Of a stretch of 64,000 nucleotides of DNA, positions 20,183 to 27,775 are shown piece after piece. A program made the position numbers and the translations under genes. This DNA is from Anaerostipes caccae L1-92 (GTDB lineage Bacteria; Bacillota; Clostridia; Lachnospirales; Lachnospiraceae): NCBI RefSeq assembly GCF_014467075.1, contig NZ_AP023027.1, positions 85,001 through 149,000 of the forward strand, written 5' to 3'. A model generated the notes under the pieces. That model saw only the letters and a program-made list of their open reading frames with translations, had not been told where the DNA came from and did no database searches. Position 1 is the first letter of the stretch; every line of letters begins with the position of its first letter.

Positions 20183-22129
20183 ATGAGCAAGGAACCATAT
20201 TATATAACAACTGCGATTACTTATACATCTGGCAAGCCTCACATCGGGAATACTTATGAGATTATCTTGGCAGACAGTATTGCCAGATATAAAAGAATGG
20301 AAGGCTATGACGTATTTTTTCAGACCGGAACCGACGAGCACGGACAGAAGGTAGAATTAAAAGCCGCTGAGAAGGGTGTGACGCCGAAAGAGTTTGTGGA
20401 CGACGTGGCAGGGGAAATCAAACGGATCTGGGATCTGATGAATACTTCTTACGATAAGTTTATCCGCACAACGGACGCGGACCACGAAGCTCAGGTACAG
20501 AAGATTTTTAAAAGGCTCTATGAACAGGGAGATATTTACAAGGGACACTATGAGGGACTTTACTGTACCCCGTGCGAATCCTTCTTTACAGAAAGCCAGC
20601 TGGTGGACGGCAAATGTCCGGACTGCGGACGGGAAGTACAGCCGGCCAAGGAAGAGGCGTATTTCCTGAAACTGAGCAAATATGCGGACAGGCTCATTGA
20701 CTATATCAACGCTCATCCGGAATTTATCCAGCCGGAGTCCAGAAAAAATGAGATGATGAACAACTTCCTGCTTCCGGGACTTCAGGACCTGTGCGTGTCC
20801 AGAACTTCTTTTAAGTGGGGAATCCCGGTAGATTTTGATGAAGGACATGTAGTATATGTATGGCTGGACGCCCTGACCAACTATATAACAGGGATTGGAT
20901 ACGATTGTGACGGAAACAGCACAGATCAGTTTAAAAAGCTCTGGCCTGCTGATCTTCATCTGATCGGAAAAGATATCATCCGGTTCCATACGATTTACTG
21001 GCCGATCATCCTGATGGCCCTTGACCTTCCGCTTCCGAAGCAGGTTTTTGGACACCCATGGCTTTTGCAGGGTGATGGAAAGATGAGTAAGTCCAAAGGA
21101 AATGTTCTGTATGCAGATGATCTGGCCGAGATGTTCAGTGTGGACGCAGTGCGTTACTTTGTCCTCCACGAGATGCCGTTTGAACACGACGGTGTGATCT
21201 CATGGGAGCTGATGGTTGAGCGTATGAACTCTGATCTTGCTAACACCTTAGGCAATCTTGTGAACCGCACCATTTCCATGTCTAACAAATACTTTGACGG
21301 AGTCGTGGAAGATAAGGGTGTTGAGGATGAGTTTGACGACCAGCTGAAAGCTGTGGTTACCGGTGCCAGAGATAAGGTCCAGAAAAAGATGGACGTGCTC
21401 AAGGTGGCAGATGCCATGACAGAGATTTTTAATGTATTCAAGCGCTGTAATAAGTATATTGATGAAACCATGCCGTGGGTGCTGGCAAAGGACGAGGCAA
21501 AGAAAGATCGTCTCGCCACGGTATTATATAACCTGGTGGAAGGTATCTTAACCGGAGCGGCCCTGCTGGAGCCGTATATGCCTGAGACTGTGGAGAAGAT
21601 CTTAAAACAGCTGAATGCAGAACCCAGAAGGTTTGAGGATCTGACTACATTTGGTCATTATAAAAGCGGTACGAAAGTGACAGAAAAGCCTGAGATCCTT
21701 TTTGCGCGGCTTGATGAAGAAGAGGTGCTCAAACAGGCGCAAGAGCTGATGAATAAGCAGGCACAGGCGGCAGCAGGTCCTGTGATCGACATAGAGCCAA
21801 AAGAGGAGATCACCTTTGACGAATTCGGTAAGATGCAGTTCCAGGTAGGTGAGATCATTGCCTGCGAGGAAGTCAAAAAGTCCAAGAAGCTGCTTTGCTC
21901 CCAGGTGCGTGTGGGAAGCGAAGTGAAGCAGATCGTTTCTGGGATCAAGGCCTATTATAAGCCGGAAGAGATGGTGGGCAAAAAAGTCATGGTCTTAGTA
22001 AACTTAAAGCCAGCTAAGCTTGCAGGAGTGCTTTCTGAGGGAATGCTGCTCTGTGCAGAAAATGAAAAAGGAGAACTGGCTTTGGTTGTGCCTGAAAAAG
22101 ATATGCCGGCAGGGGCGGAGATCTGTTAG
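20183..22129 (+). CDS. metG: methionyl-tRNA synthetase
   Basis: About 648 residues. It charges tRNA-Met. The class I HIGH-type motif reads PHIGN at about 18, and the KMSKS loop is intact (GKMSKSKGN, about 300). The zinc-knuckle cysteines CTPC...CPDC (about 125-150) mark the one-knuckle type. The C-terminal 110 residues are the EMAP/Trbp111-like tRNA-binding domain (FQVGEIIACEEV onward), common in Firmicutes. The start at 20183 has GGAGGAG upstream. Followed by a clear terminator. Confidence 0.97.
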   Translation: MSKEPYYITTAITYTSGKPHIGNTYEIILADSIARYKRMEGYDVFFQTGTDEHGQKVELKAAEKGVTPKEFVDDVAGEIKRIWDLMNTSYDKFIRTTDADHEAQVQKIFKRLYEQGDIYKGHYEGLYCTPCESFFTESQLVDGKCPDCGREVQPAKEEAYFLKLSKYADRLIDYINAHPEFIQPESRKNEMMNNFLLPGLQDLCVSRTSFKWGIPVDFDEGHVVYVWLDALTNYITGIGYDCDGNSTDQFKKLWPADLHLIGKDIIRFHTIYWPIILMALDLPLPKQVFGHPWLLQGDGKMSKSKGNVLYADDLAEMFSVDAVRYFVLHEMPFEHDGVISWELMVERMNSDLANTLGNLVNRTISMSNKYFDGVVEDKGVEDEFDDQLKAVVTGARDKVQKKMDVLKVADAMTEIFNVFKRCNKYIDETMPWVLAKDEAKKDRLATVLYNLVEGILTGAALLEPYMPETVEKILKQLNAEPRRFEDLTTFGHYKSGTKVTEKPEILFARLDEEEVLKQAQELMNKQAQAAAGPVIDIEPKEEITFDEFGKMQFQVGEIIACEEVKKSKKLLCSQVRVGSEVKQIVSGIKAYYKPEEMVGKKVMVLVNLKPAKLAGVLSEGMLLCAENEKGELALVVPEKDMPAGAEIC

Positions 22130-22145
22130 AGATTAAAAAACATAG

Positions 22146-22180
22146 AGAACCTTGTGTAGAATTTTTCACAAGGTTCTTTT
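22146..22180 (+). terminator. metG terminator
   Basis: AGAACCTTGTG pairs perfectly with CACAAGGTTCT, followed by TTTT. Confidence 0.9.
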
Positions 22181-22188
22181 TGTGTTTG

Positions 22189-22217
22189 TTGATTATTTCC
22201 AAAAAATATTGTATCAT
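22189..22217 (+). promoter_or_regulatory. promoter of the 28-residue hydrophobic peptide gene
   Basis: TTGATT at 22189-22194 and TATCAT at 22212-22217 with an exact 17-nt spacer. The expected transcript starts near 22224 and has a leader of about 57 nt with a CATTCT/AGAATG hairpin next to the ribosome site. Confidence 0.75.
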
Positions 22218-22280
22218 TTAAGATGAGCAGCTGCTATAGGGTGGATGGTCTTCATTCTACATAGAATGGAGGTGGTGGCT

Positions 22281-22367
22281 ATGAAACATTTTGACTTTAA
22301 AGATTTAATGTCTTTTGGAATGTTTCTTCTGGCATTACTGACATTCATATATATGATATGTCATTAA
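22281..22367 (+). CDS. 28-residue holin-like type I toxin candidate (BsrE/Hol-Tox-like)
   Basis: The peptide begins MKHFDFKDLMSFGMFLL and then has an uninterrupted hydrophobic helix ending ...YMICH. The LM-SFG-F-LALLTFI pattern is close to Bacillus BsrE and the putative holin-like toxin family, whose members insert in the membrane. The ribosome site GGAGG is 8 nt before the ATG. The gene has its own promoter and ends at a bidirectional terminator, across which a convergent small RNA promoter is visible. All this fits a type I toxin whose mRNA is silenced by an antisense RNA. Toxicity is inferred. Confidence 0.8.
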   Translation: MKHFDFKDLMSFGMFLLALLTFIYMICH

Positions 22368-22375
22368 TTTAGAAA

Positions 22376-22471
22376 AGCGAAAAACCACCCTTATTACCTG
22401 GTCGTTATAAGGTGGTTTTTCGTGTACTTTTATAATGGCCATCCCAGATTGGGACAGCTGCTCTTTACTAT
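22376..22471 (-). ncRNA. predicted antisense antitoxin RNA facing the 28-residue peptide gene
   Basis: A minus-strand promoter (22478-22506) reads toward the peptide gene. The only thing between it and the shared terminator is about 95 nt without an open frame. This RNA would overlap the 3' end of the toxin mRNA, as RatA does with txpA and SR4 with bsrG in Bacillus. No homology claim is made; the support is architecture only. Confidence 0.6.
22379..22421. terminator. bidirectional terminator shared by peptide mRNA and antisense RNA
   Basis: GAAAAACCACC pairs with GGTGGTTTTTC, with an inner TTAT/ATAA extension. A/T tracts on both sides allow termination in both directions. Confidence 0.9.
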
Positions 22472-22477
22472 ATATTT

Positions 22478-22506
22478 ACTATATCACAGACAATCAGTTT
22501 TTTCAA
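22478..22506 (-). promoter_or_regulatory. promoter of the antisense RNA
   Basis: On the minus strand, TTGAAA (22501-22506) and TATAGT (22478-22483) with a 17-nt spacer. Confidence 0.7.
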
Positions 22507-22528
22507 CGTGAGAAGGGAAATATAGGTT

Positions 22529-23266
22529 ATGATAGTTGAGATTACAGAAGAACTGGAAAGCGGGCTTACAGAAGCCGAACGGCAGGTGATAGAGTATATC
22601 AATCAACATGAAGATCAGTTTTTAAAGCTGACGATCACTGAACTCGCCGAAAAGAGTTTCACCTCTCCTCCGACTGTCTCAAGGGCTGTCAGGAAGTGTG
22701 GGTATAACGGTCTCTCGGAGCTGCGCTATAAACTTTCTGCAAAGATAGAAGATATGGTGGAGGGAGAGATTGTCAACGAAATTTTTCAGAAGTCTGTCAC
22801 AGAGTGCATGAAAACCATCGAAATACTGAAAGCGGAGACGATCCTCAAGGTAGTACGTTTTATTAAGACGGCGCGGAAGATTTATATCATTGCAAGAGGT
22901 TCTACCGCATGGATTGCCAAAGATGTGGAACTGCAGCTTCAGCTGCTTGGGTATAATGCATATATGCTGTCAGATTCAGAGGTTATGAAAAAGTCGGATA
23001 AACTGTTCAGGCAGGGTGACCTGATCATTATTTTTTCTATAAAGAACAGTACGCCGGAGCTGCTGTTGACTGCCCAGAATGCGAAGAAGGTAGGTGCAAA
23101 TGTGGTGACCTGCTGCTGCCTGCCAAAGACAGATTTAGAAGATTATTCAGACTTGTCTGTCCTGGGATATAACCAGAGAAACAAGACCATCGAGGACTTT
23201 GATATCGTATCCAGGCTTCCATTGCAGATCATTGCAAGAACGCTGATTGATTACTTGAATCTTTGA
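22529..23266 (+). CDS. RpiR-family (MurR/RpiR) regulator with SIS domain
   Basis: 245 residues. The N-terminal HTH_6 domain (about 1-75) contains TITELAEKSFTSPPTVSRAVRK. The SIS sugar-phosphate-binding domain (about 100-235) has the IIARGSTAWIAKDVELQLQLLGY segment and SIKNSTPELL. Such regulators sense sugar phosphates. It is a clear paralogue of the regulator at 29471-30208 (same length, same motifs), and the two flank the mannose-family PTS region. It probably governs one or both operons that carry the shared 13-bp motif (23705 and 27709). Confidence 0.9.
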   Translation: MIVEITEELESGLTEAERQVIEYINQHEDQFLKLTITELAEKSFTSPPTVSRAVRKCGYNGLSELRYKLSAKIEDMVEGEIVNEIFQKSVTECMKTIEILKAETILKVVRFIKTARKIYIIARGSTAWIAKDVELQLQLLGYNAYMLSDSEVMKKSDKLFRQGDLIIIFSIKNSTPELLLTAQNAKKVGANVVTCCCLPKTDLEDYSDLSVLGYNQRNKTIEDFDIVSRLPLQIIARTLIDYLNL

Positions 23267-23285
23267 GGATGGACTAAAATGACTG

Positions 23286-23314
23286 TTGACAATAATTACT
23301 AAAAAGGGTATCAT
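23286..23314 (+). promoter_or_regulatory. strong promoter of a short RNA convergent to the 31-residue peptide gene
   Basis: Perfect -35 TTGACA (23286-23291), 17-nt spacer, TATCAT (23309-23314). It lies just after the RpiR stop codon, and nothing but a short RNA lies between it and the terminator at 23354-23390. Confidence 0.8.
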
Positions 23315-23320
23315 AAAAGC

Positions 23321-23392
23321 AGTAAGAAAATAGAAGTATGTCCACTGTGACAGAAAAACCCCCGGAGAGGACTGGTCTCCGGGGGTTTTTAT
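23321..23392 (+). ncRNA. predicted antisense antitoxin RNA (about 70 nt)
   Basis: Expected transcript from the promoter at 23286-23314 to the bidirectional terminator. It has no open frame with a ribosome site. It would be complementary to the 3' untranslated end of the 31-residue peptide mRNA on the other strand. Architecture-based call. Confidence 0.6.
23354..23390. terminator. bidirectional terminator between short RNA and 31-residue peptide gene
   Basis: CCCCCGGAGA pairs perfectly with TCTCCGGGGG around a 7-nt loop. It is flanked by AAAAA and TTTTT, so both directions terminate. Confidence 0.92.
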
Positions 23393-23487
23393 TAACTGTC
23401 TTTTCTTCTATGATCCAGCCATTTATGGATGTAGTAATTCACTATAGATGATATGACTGACATAAGAAAACGAAGTATGTATTCCAC
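23392..23487 (-). CDS. 31-residue hydrophobic peptide, type I toxin candidate
   Basis: GTG start with GGAGG exactly 7 nt upstream. The peptide reads VEYILRFLMSVISSIVN..., one membrane helix with aromatic residues, followed by a basic tail (KWLDHRRKDS). The shape (about 20 hydrophobic residues plus charged C-terminus) is typical of Fst/TxpA-like toxins, but I cannot assign it to a named family. It has its own promoter, a shared bidirectional terminator and a convergent short RNA, the same plan as the module at 22189-22506. A much longer in-frame reading extending to 23673 lacks a ribosome site and crosses a terminator, so it is rejected. Confidence 0.7.
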   Translation of the reverse strand: MEYILRFLMSVISSIVNYYIHKWLDHRRKDS

Positions 23488-23529
23488 TGTGCCACCTCCT
23501 TTCAGCTGGAAAGAATCGACAGCAATTTC

Positions 23530-23558
23530 ATTATATATTTTATTTCTTGACATGTATA
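23530..23558 (-). promoter_or_regulatory. candidate promoter of the 31-residue peptide gene
   Basis: On the minus strand, TATAAT (23530-23535), 17-nt spacer, and TATACA (23553-23558, four of six matches). It would give a leader of about 35 nt with the GGAGG site. Confidence 0.55.
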
Positions 23559-23592
23559 TATAAATTGTAAAAAAAGTAAATAAATAGATAAC

Positions 23593-23642
23593 AAAAAAAG
23601 AGTGTGAAAAGGGAAATCCTGGGTTTCCACACTCTTTTTTTA
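23593..23642. terminator. bidirectional terminator-like hairpin
   Basis: AAAAAAAGAGTGTG pairs with CACACTCTTTTTTT, with an inner GAAA/TTTC. It insulates the peptide module from the PTS operon downstream. No transcript that it would obviously end is seen on the plus strand. Confidence 0.75.
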
Positions 23643-23704
23643 TGCAAAAACATTCATTTCTCCTATATTTCAACTGATATACATCAGCAGAGCCAGCCTT
23701 AACA

Positions 23705-23736
23705 AGAAAACATTTTCAGTCCTGCCCTGTTATAAT
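23705..23736 (+). promoter_or_regulatory. PTS operon promoter with operator motif
   Basis: AGAAAACATTTTC (23705-23717), a near palindrome, lies where a -35 would be, 26 nt (start to start) before a perfect -10 TATAAT at 23731-23736. The same 13-mer with one change stands at the same distance from TATAAT before the aldolase operon (27709-27740). The lack of a -35 suggests activation. An RpiR paralogue is the nearest candidate; a variant CcpA site is an alternative. Confidence 0.6.
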
Positions 23737-23765
23737 GGATTTATAAAAGAAAAGGAGGAGCGGAA

Positions 23766-24197
23766 ATGGTTGGAATTTTGATTGCAGCCCATGGAGGATT
23801 TGCAGAAGGACTGTTAAACGCGGTGGAACTGATCGCTGGAGAACAAAACCAGGTTAAGACCATCGGACTGTATCACGGTGACGGAATAGATGAGCTTGAG
23901 CAAAAAATCAGGATGGCAGTAAAAGAGCTGGACGATGGGGACGGAGTGCTGGGATTTGTGGATATCTTAGGCGGGAGTCCATCCAATATGGTGATGAAAT
24001 GCATGGCGGACACAAAGAATTTTAAAGCGATCGCAGGAGTCAGCATGGGAATGGTGGTACAGGCTGTGATGATGAGAGATCAAAGCGGCTTAGATGAGCT
24101 GGCTGACATATGTGAGGAGGCCGGAAATCAGCCGGTGGTTCTTTTGCACAAGCAGTATGAGGAAATGCTGGATGACACAGAAATGGATGAGATTTAG
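23766..24197 (+). CDS. PTS mannose/fructose/sorbose-family EIIA
   Basis: 143 residues, cytoplasmic EIIA of the mannose superfamily. The phosphorylated histidine sits in ILIAAHGGFAEG (His9). VDILGGSPSN at about 65 is also typical. It accepts phosphate from HPr-His and passes it to EIIB. First gene of a IIA-IIB-IIC-IID-dehydrogenase operon. AAAGGAGGAG precedes the start. Confidence 0.92.
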   Translation: MVGILIAAHGGFAEGLLNAVELIAGEQNQVKTIGLYHGDGIDELEQKIRMAVKELDDGDGVLGFVDILGGSPSNMVMKCMADTKNFKAIAGVSMGMVVQAVMMRDQSGLDELADICEEAGNQPVVLLHKQYEEMLDDTEMDEI

Positions 24198-24208
24198 GAG
24201 GAATAGAA

Positions 24209-24685
24209 ATGAAGGGAGTTGTATTGACAAGGATTGATGACAGACTGATTCATGGACAGGTGATGACTTCATGGCTGAACTTTACAAGTGCCAACAAAAT
24301 TATGGTGATTGATGACCAAACAGCGGCTGATCCGTTCATGAAGACTGTATTAAAAAATGCTGTTCCCGGAAATGTAGGTCTTGGAGTATTTACAGTACAG
24401 AAGGCAGTGGCAAGGCTTAAAAAAGGATTTAAGCCTGATGATAAAGTTATTATTCTGGTCAAGTATCCTAAAACAGTTTTAATGTTAATCAAGCAGGGAA
24501 TCCAGTTTGGACACTTAAATATTGGCGGTATGGGAGCAGGCAGCGGGCGGGAGAAATTTTATAAAAACATTTCAGCCTCAGAAGAAGAACGGGAGTTTCT
24601 AAAGAAGATTGTTGATAGCGGGTGCCGTACAGAAATTCAGATTATAGCGGAAGATGCAAAAGTTGATGTAGCAAAGTTATTATGA
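24209..24685 (+). CDS. PTS mannose/fructose/sorbose-family EIIB
   Basis: 158 residues. RIDDRLIHGQVMTSW carries the active histidine (about His15). NIGGMGAGSGREKFYKNI at about 110 is the usual second signature. 11 nt after EIIA. Confidence 0.92.
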   Translation: MKGVVLTRIDDRLIHGQVMTSWLNFTSANKIMVIDDQTAADPFMKTVLKNAVPGNVGLGVFTVQKAVARLKKGFKPDDKVIILVKYPKTVLMLIKQGIQFGHLNIGGMGAGSGREKFYKNISASEEEREFLKKIVDSGCRTEIQIIAEDAKVDVAKLL

Positions 24686-24752
24686 CATTTTCTGTGTTGA
24701 AAAAAGAGGTAAGACTCTCGTAAATATTAAGAAAAAGAAAGGTGGAAAAATT

Positions 24753-25568
24753 ATGAGTATTTCAGTTGTTCAGGCGGTTCTCATCGGAATCGTGTATTAC
24801 CTTGGAATCAATGGAACACCGTGGCTGACTTGTCTGGGAAGCACAATCATTCAAAAGCCGCTGGTATCTGGTGTCATAGTGGGATTTATTCTCGGAGATC
24901 CGGTTCAGGGTGCCATCATAGGCGCGGCAATACAGCTTCCATTCATCGCTTATATTTCAGCAGGAGGGGCACCTCCCACTGATCCCGGTCTGGCAGGTAC
25001 ACTGGGAACGGCTCTGGCCATGGCAGCAGAAGTGAAACCGACAGCAGCTATCGCACTGGCAGTACCTATTGGTCTTTTGGGAACAATCATCTGGGTCATC
25101 CATATGACGGTAGATGTATTCTTTGTACATATGATCGACAAAGCGGCAGAAGAAGGGAATATGAAGAAGGCTAAATTTCTGCATATTGTACCGCCTCAAG
25201 TTTTTGCTTTTGTTATCGGATGTATACCGGTAGCCCTGGGCTGTTACTTTGGGTCTGAGATGGTTACAAACATTATCAACGCGCTGAGCGGGCGGCCGAT
25301 TCAAGCATTGGAAGTCATTGGAGGGCTACTACCGGCCATCGGTATCGCCATGAATCTGAGAGCAATCAGCAAACCGGGAATTCTGTTATGGTATGTGCTT
25401 GGATTTATCATTGCCGTTTATTTGAATCTGGATACTATGCCGATTGCCATCATCGCAGGTATCGTTGCTTATATTTATACCGGAGTAGTAGCTCTGGCAG
25501 AGGAAAAGCAGACGGCAGCAGCAACAGCCGGTGGTTTTGACGATGAGTTTGATGACGATTTTGAATAA
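24753..25568 (+). CDS. PTS mannose/fructose/sorbose-family EIIC
   Basis: 271 residues, polytopic membrane subunit. The family features GDPVQGAIIGAAIQL and the PPTDPGLAGTLGTALA motif at about 75-90 are present. It ends in an acidic tail (FDDEFDDDFE). With EIID it forms the translocation channel. AAAGGTGG precedes the start. Confidence 0.92.
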   Translation: MSISVVQAVLIGIVYYLGINGTPWLTCLGSTIIQKPLVSGVIVGFILGDPVQGAIIGAAIQLPFIAYISAGGAPPTDPGLAGTLGTALAMAAEVKPTAAIALAVPIGLLGTIIWVIHMTVDVFFVHMIDKAAEEGNMKKAKFLHIVPPQVFAFVIGCIPVALGCYFGSEMVTNIINALSGRPIQALEVIGGLLPAIGIAMNLRAISKPGILLWYVLGFIIAVYLNLDTMPIAIIAGIVAYIYTGVVALAEEKQTAAATAGGFDDEFDDDFE

Positions 25569-25583
25569 GGGAGGGGAATAGAA

Positions 25584-26414
25584 ATGGCAGAAGAGAAGAA
25601 AATCCACTTAAGTAAAAAAGACGTGCTGAAGGCATTCTGGAAATGGACCTTTTTTTCACACGCAAATTATAACTATGAACGTCTCCAGGCCAGCGGAGTT
25701 CTTCAGTCTATGTCTCATCTTCCGGAGAAATTATATCCTGGTAATAAGGAAGAACAGCAGAAGTTTATGGAACGCCATATGGCATTTTATAATACAGAGC
25801 CTCATTTTGGAGGAATTATCAATGGTATGGTCGTGGCAATGGAAGAGGAGCGCGCCAACGGTGCCAATATTACAGATGATGCCATCAACAGTGTCAAAAC
25901 CGGCCTCATGGGGCCTATGGCCGGTATAGGAGATACACTGTGGCAGGGAACGCTGCAGCCGATTCTTCTTGCTGTAGGTATCAGTATTGCCTCAGGCGGA
26001 AATGTTATGGGAGCTTTTGCATTTGCAGCTTTAATGGCAGGCATCATGCTTCCCATCGCTTACTTTATGTATATGAGGGGATATAAGACAGGAAAAACCG
26101 GAGTTGAGGCAATCCTCGGCGGAGGTAAAATGAAACAGCTGATCTCAGCGGCATCCATTATGGGAGCTACGGTGCTTGGATCTTTGACAGCAAATTACGT
26201 AACTGCCGAATCCCATATGAACATTAAGGTTGGAGCTACCAAGCTGGCTCTTCAGGCAGATGTTCTGGATAAATTATTAAAAGGCATGATCCCTTTGGGA
26301 ATCACATTGCTGACCTTATATTTATTAAAAAATAAAAAATTGAAATCTACCTATGTAATGCTGATTCTTGTTATCATTGGCGGGGTATTAGGGCTGGCAG
26401 GTATCTTAGGCTAA
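25584..26414 (+). CDS. PTS mannose/fructose/sorbose-family EIID
   Basis: 276 residues. It has the EIID pattern MERHMAFYNTEPHFGGIINGMV (about 53-75), then TGLMGPMAGIGDTLWQGTLQPIL (about 108-130) and C-terminal membrane segments. The sugar is not readable; the neighbouring dehydrogenases suggest a ketose or hexitol. Confidence 0.92.
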   Translation: MAEEKKIHLSKKDVLKAFWKWTFFSHANYNYERLQASGVLQSMSHLPEKLYPGNKEEQQKFMERHMAFYNTEPHFGGIINGMVVAMEEERANGANITDDAINSVKTGLMGPMAGIGDTLWQGTLQPILLAVGISIASGGNVMGAFAFAALMAGIMLPIAYFMYMRGYKTGKTGVEAILGGGKMKQLISAASIMGATVLGSLTANYVTAESHMNIKVGATKLALQADVLDKLLKGMIPLGITLLTLYLLKNKKLKSTYVMLILVIIGGVLGLAGILG

Positions 26415-26430
26415 GACAGGAGGAATGATT

Positions 26431-27477
26431 GTGAGCAGCAAAATGAAAACAGCCGTATTTACGGATAAAAAGCAGGTGGAAATTGAAGAGTGCAAAAGGC
26501 CTTCGGCATCAGGAAATAAGGTCTTGATTAAAGTCGATGCAGCGGCAATCTGCACATGGGAGCAGAGGGTTTATACAGGAGTCAACAAAGTAGAGTTCCC
26601 TTTCATCGGAGGACATGAGATTGCAGGACATATTGAAGAGATGGGAGACGAAGTCAACCGGGACGAATGGAGCGTTGGGGATAAGGTGGTTGTAGGGGTA
26701 ACACTTCCCTGCAGAAGCTGTTATTACTGTAAGACCGGAAATGAACAGAGCTGTGAGCATTTTGACCACAGTGCACATCTTCCGGGCCTTCCTTATAGAG
26801 GCATGGGCGGATTCAGTGAATATCTTCTGGTTTCTCCAGACTGTTTGTTTAAGTATAGTAACGTTACTCCGGAAGAAGCGTGTATCATTGAGCCTGTATC
26901 CTGCGTGGTGCACAGTGTAGAGACAGCACAGGTAAGACTCGGAGATACAGTGCTGGTTATTGGCTGCGGTATTATGGGACTGCTGCACACTGCTGTCTGT
27001 ACAAAAAGAGGTGCGAAAGTCATTGTATCTGACGTAAATGAAGAAAGGCTTGAAATGGCTAAATCCCTTGGAGCGAAAGCCGTTATTAATCCGGCAAAGG
27101 ATGACTTAGAACAGAAGGTGAAAGAACTGACTGGAGGCATCAAAGCCCAGGTAATCTTTGACACGACACCGATACCGGCAGTTGTAGAAGATACGTTTAA
27201 GTGTGTCAGTAATGCAGGGAAAATTGTGCTGTACAGTTCTATTCATCCGGCAGAACCGATTCCGTTTGATCCAAACTGGGTACATGGAAAATCTGTGCAG
27301 ATTCTTGGAACAGCTAATTCCAACGACAGAGATTTCATGAGAGCGGCCCAGATGGTATCCGGGGGAGTTATTGACTTAAAACCGTTTATCAGTGGAGTCT
27401 ATCCGGCAGAAAATATAAAAGATGCTCTGGAATCGTCAATAAAAGGGGATAAATTCCGAAATATTCTCACATTCTAA
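26431..27477 (+). CDS. zinc-dependent medium-chain alcohol/polyol dehydrogenase
   Basis: About 348 residues. Catalytic-zinc ligands are seen in AAICTWEQ (Cys near 36) and GGHEIAGH (His-Glu near 60). The structural zinc cysteines are CRSCYYCKTGNEQSC (about 92-106). The NAD fold has VIGCGIMGLL at about 172. The GTG at 26431 is favoured because GGAGGA directly abuts an in-frame ATG at 26425 but lies 6 nt before the GTG. As last gene of the PTS operon it probably oxidises or reduces the imported sugar phosphate or polyol. A sorbitol-dehydrogenase-like role is inference. Confidence 0.87.
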   Translation: MSSKMKTAVFTDKKQVEIEECKRPSASGNKVLIKVDAAAICTWEQRVYTGVNKVEFPFIGGHEIAGHIEEMGDEVNRDEWSVGDKVVVGVTLPCRSCYYCKTGNEQSCEHFDHSAHLPGLPYRGMGGFSEYLLVSPDCLFKYSNVTPEEACIIEPVSCVVHSVETAQVRLGDTVLVIGCGIMGLLHTAVCTKRGAKVIVSDVNEERLEMAKSLGAKAVINPAKDDLEQKVKELTGGIKAQVIFDTTPIPAVVEDTFKCVSNAGKIVLYSSIHPAEPIPFDPNWVHGKSVQILGTANSNDRDFMRAAQMVSGGVIDLKPFISGVYPAENIKDALESSIKGDKFRNILTF

Positions 27478-27530
27478 TTATATATGAAAACACCTGATAG
27501 TTTTTCTCCACAGAAAAACAGATGTTAAAA

Positions 27531-27567
27531 AGGAGACAGCGATTGCCCTCGCTGTCTCTTTATTTTT
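27531..27567 (+). terminator. terminator of the mannose-family PTS operon
   Basis: GAGACAGCG pairs with CGCTGTCTC, flanked by A and T runs. The remaining part of the 298-nt gap up to 27775 holds an A/T-rich stretch and the next promoter. Confidence 0.85.
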
Positions 27568-27706
27568 AATAACTGAAGTTAACCACTTAGCAGTATGAAT
27601 ACATATTTTGAAAATATTATTTAGCTGTTTCCAGAGAGATTTCCATGTCAAAAAGGCAGGAGCCTCGCTGTTTTTTATTGTTTGTTTAATTTTTGAAGCT
27701 TACTGT

Positions 27707-27740
27707 TGAGAAAACTTTTTCTTTCTCAGTTTCTTATAAT
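27707..27740 (+). promoter_or_regulatory. aldolase operon promoter with operator motif
   Basis: An inverted repeat TGAGAAA...TTTCTCA (27707-27728) contains AGAAAACTTTTTC (27709-27721), 12 of 13 identical to the motif at 23705. TATAAT is at 27735-27740, at the same 26-nt start-to-start distance. No -35 is visible. Confidence 0.6.
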
Positions 27741-27775
27741 TAATGTATCAAGATAATCAATAAAGGAGGCAGTTT

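Noticed and set aside
20357..21187. Minus-strand frame of 276 codons opposite metG
   Set aside because: Antisense shadow of a fully recognisable metG.
23392..23673. A 93-codon version of the hydrophobic peptide gene
   Set aside because: The longer form has no ribosome site, spans a bidirectional terminator and A/T-rich promoter sequence. The GTG start at 23487 has ideal GGAGG spacing.
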